Positions 62,882 to 64,000 of a stretch of DNA of 64,000 nucleotides are shown here, piece after piece; position 1 is the stretch's first letter, and the number at the start of each line of letters is the position of its first letter. A program made the position numbers and the translations under genes. Source of the DNA: Marivita sp046591575 (GTDB lineage: Bacteria > Pseudomonadota > Alphaproteobacteria > Rhodobacterales > Rhodobacteraceae); assembly GCF_046591575.1 (NCBI RefSeq), contig NZ_JBIQWA010000009.1:1-64000 (forward strand). Direction: 5' to 3'. A model generated the notes under the pieces. The model searched no databases, was not told the DNA's origin, and worked only from the letters and a program-made list of their open reading frames with translations.

Positions 62882-64000
62882 ATGAGCACTCCCGACAGTT
62901 CTGAAACCACAGCAGCTTCTTCGGTATTCGTTTGCCCCATGCACCCTGAGGTGCGGCAGGACGAGCCCGGCAATTGTCCGAAATGCGGGATGCACCTCGT
63001 GCCGGAATCGGAGCTCGAGGTCCATTCAGCACATGATCATCACGAACACCACGCGGGTGCCACGCCGGCCGATGGCCGATATGATCTGGTTCCTACAGGA
63101 CATGATGGTCCCATTTTCACCTGCCCGATGCACCCTCAGGTGCGGCAGCCTGATCCGGGCGCGTGTCCGATCTGTGGTATGGGATTGGAACTGGAATCCG
63201 GTGTGCCGGGCGATGAAGGTCCAAATCCCGAACTGGTGGATTTCACACGGCGGTTCTGGGTCGGCACAGTCCTGACGATCCCGCTCCTTGTCCTCACGAT
63301 GGGGCCATTCGTCGGTTTCCCCGCAGTCCGGACTTTTTTTGGCGAAAGCACCACACAATGGATCGAATTGATCCTGGCAACGCCAGTGGTCTTGTGGTGC
63401 GGCTGGCCGTTTCTGGAACGCGGATGGATTTCGTTCCGCACATTGAACCTCAACATGTTCTCCCTGATCGGCATGGGCGTTCTTGCCGCCTGGCTCTTCA
63501 GCGTCGTTGCCGTTCTCGCACCGGACATATTCCCTGATGGGTTCCGAGACTCCGAAGGCCATGTCGGCGTCTATTTCGAGGCGGCGGCGGTGATCGTGAC
63601 GCTGGTGCTGCTCGGCCAGGTGATGGAACTACGCGCCCGCGAGGGGACCGGCAAGGCGATCCGCGCGCTTCTCGACATGGCGGCAAAGACCGCGCGGGTC
63701 ATCCGGGACGACGGATCCGAGGAGGAAATCCCGCTGGAGGACGTGCAAGTCGGGGACCGGCTGCGCGTGCGGCCCGGTGACAAGGTGCCGGTCGATGGCG
63801 TGGTTCTGGACGGCCGGTCCTCGGTCGACGAAAGCATGATCTCCGGTGAACCCGTGCCGGTCGAGAAGACCGAGGGCGACCCGCTGACCGGCGCGACGAT
63901 CAATGGCACCGGCAGTCTGGTGATGGAGGCGACGCGTGTCGGGTCCGACACGATGCTGGCTCAAATTGTCGAGATGGTGTCGAACGCGCAGCGCTCGCGC
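62882..64000 (+). CDS. Heavy-metal P1B-type ATPase with two CPMHP metal-binding domains (partial)
   Basis: The first 373 codons of a metal pump; the rest is beyond the window. Two repeated N-terminal motifs CPMHPEVRQDEPGNCPKCGM (about 18-37) and CPMHPQVRQPDPGACPICGM (about 80-99) are the heavy-metal-binding (HMBD) domains of CopB/SilP-type pumps, with a His-rich linker (HSAHDHHEHHAG). Four membrane helices and the actuator domain with SVDESMISGEPVPVEK follow. The catalytic Asp and CPC/CPH site lie outside, so Cu(I), Cu(II) or Ag(I) specificity cannot be read. AAGGA precedes the ATG at 62882. Confidence 0.9.
   Translation, partial: MSTPDSSETTAASSVFVCPMHPEVRQDEPGNCPKCGMHLVPESELEVHSAHDHHEHHAGATPADGRYDLVPTGHDGPIFTCPMHPQVRQPDPGACPICGMGLELESGVPGDEGPNPELVDFTRRFWVGTVLTIPLLVLTMGPFVGFPAVRTFFGESTTQWIELILATPVVLWCGWPFLERGWISFRTLNLNMFSLIGMGVLAAWLFSVVAVLAPDIFPDGFRDSEGHVGVYFEAAAVIVTLVLLGQVMELRAREGTGKAIRALLDMAAKTARVIRDDGSEEEIPLEDVQVGDRLRVRPGDKVPVDGVVLDGRSSVDESMISGEPVPVEKTEGDPLTGATINGTGSLVMEATRVGSDTMLAQIVEMVSNAQRSR

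Overview
The window is high-GC DNA from an alphaproteobacterium, most likely Rhodobacteraceae (Roseobacter group). It lies on a RepABC-type plasmid or chromid. The main evidence is a complete repA-repB-repC cassette at 17.1-20.8 kb with two 16-bp parS-like palindromes beside repC, plus the protein families around it. No rRNA, tRNA or CRISPR array was seen.

Region 1 (1-15.6 kb) is plasmid accessory backbone, nearly all on the minus strand. It holds DUF736 (cut by an IS66 element), DUF6915, DUF6878, a very large methyltransferase/Strawberry-notch helicase, a PrlF-YhaV toxin-antitoxin pair, DUF6927 (hit by an IS630 element four codons before its stop), a DUF3085-like protein, a 660-aa ParB-like protein, DUF3768 and ArdC. 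At least six of its promoter regions share one motif whose minus-strand core is GAAAAGSAAAGTGGGCTTT. An ArsR-CDF metal cassette sits between DUF3768 and ardC.

Region 2 (15.8-24.2 kb) is the replication and stability module: a Fic protein, parS, repC, a putative counter-transcribed RNA, repB, repA, VapBC, a serine recombinase and an unrecognised winged-helix protein behind a strong palindromic operator.

Region 3 (24.2-29.1 kb) is a mercury-resistance operon, merR divergent from merT-merP-small membrane protein-merF-flavoprotein-merA. A further gene after merA is cut by a compact tniABQ transposon (29112-32617). That element also cuts a CDF transporter on its other side and has no matching 5-bp target duplications, so the mer and copper regions probably became joined by rearrangement.

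Region 4 (32.6-64 kb, running off the right edge) is a large copper island. It has a CopRS-like two-component system; ccmFGHI for cytochrome c maturation; ScsB, DsbA/ScsC and DsbB thiol-redox proteins; four c-type cytochromes, one with a Met-rich insertion; two multicopper oxidases; three L,D-transpeptidases; CopZ, CopA and CueR; DUF305, DUF302, DUF2933 and Met-rich EF-hand proteins; a glutaredoxin-MauE fusion; Lgt; and a second metal P-type ATPase with cysteine-rich N-terminal motifs.

Two regulatory codes can be read across the copper island. MerR/CueR-type promoters (TTGACC, 19-bp spacer, -10) precede copZ, copA, the second ATPase, the DUF2933 operon and the DUF6010-TVP38-CDF operon. A tandem GNTACA-N4-GNTACA box precedes the two-component operon, the L,D-transpeptidase/cytochrome/oxidase operon and dsbB. 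Cytoplasmic export would thus answer to CueR, and periplasmic oxidation, thiol repair and cell-wall protection to the two-component system.
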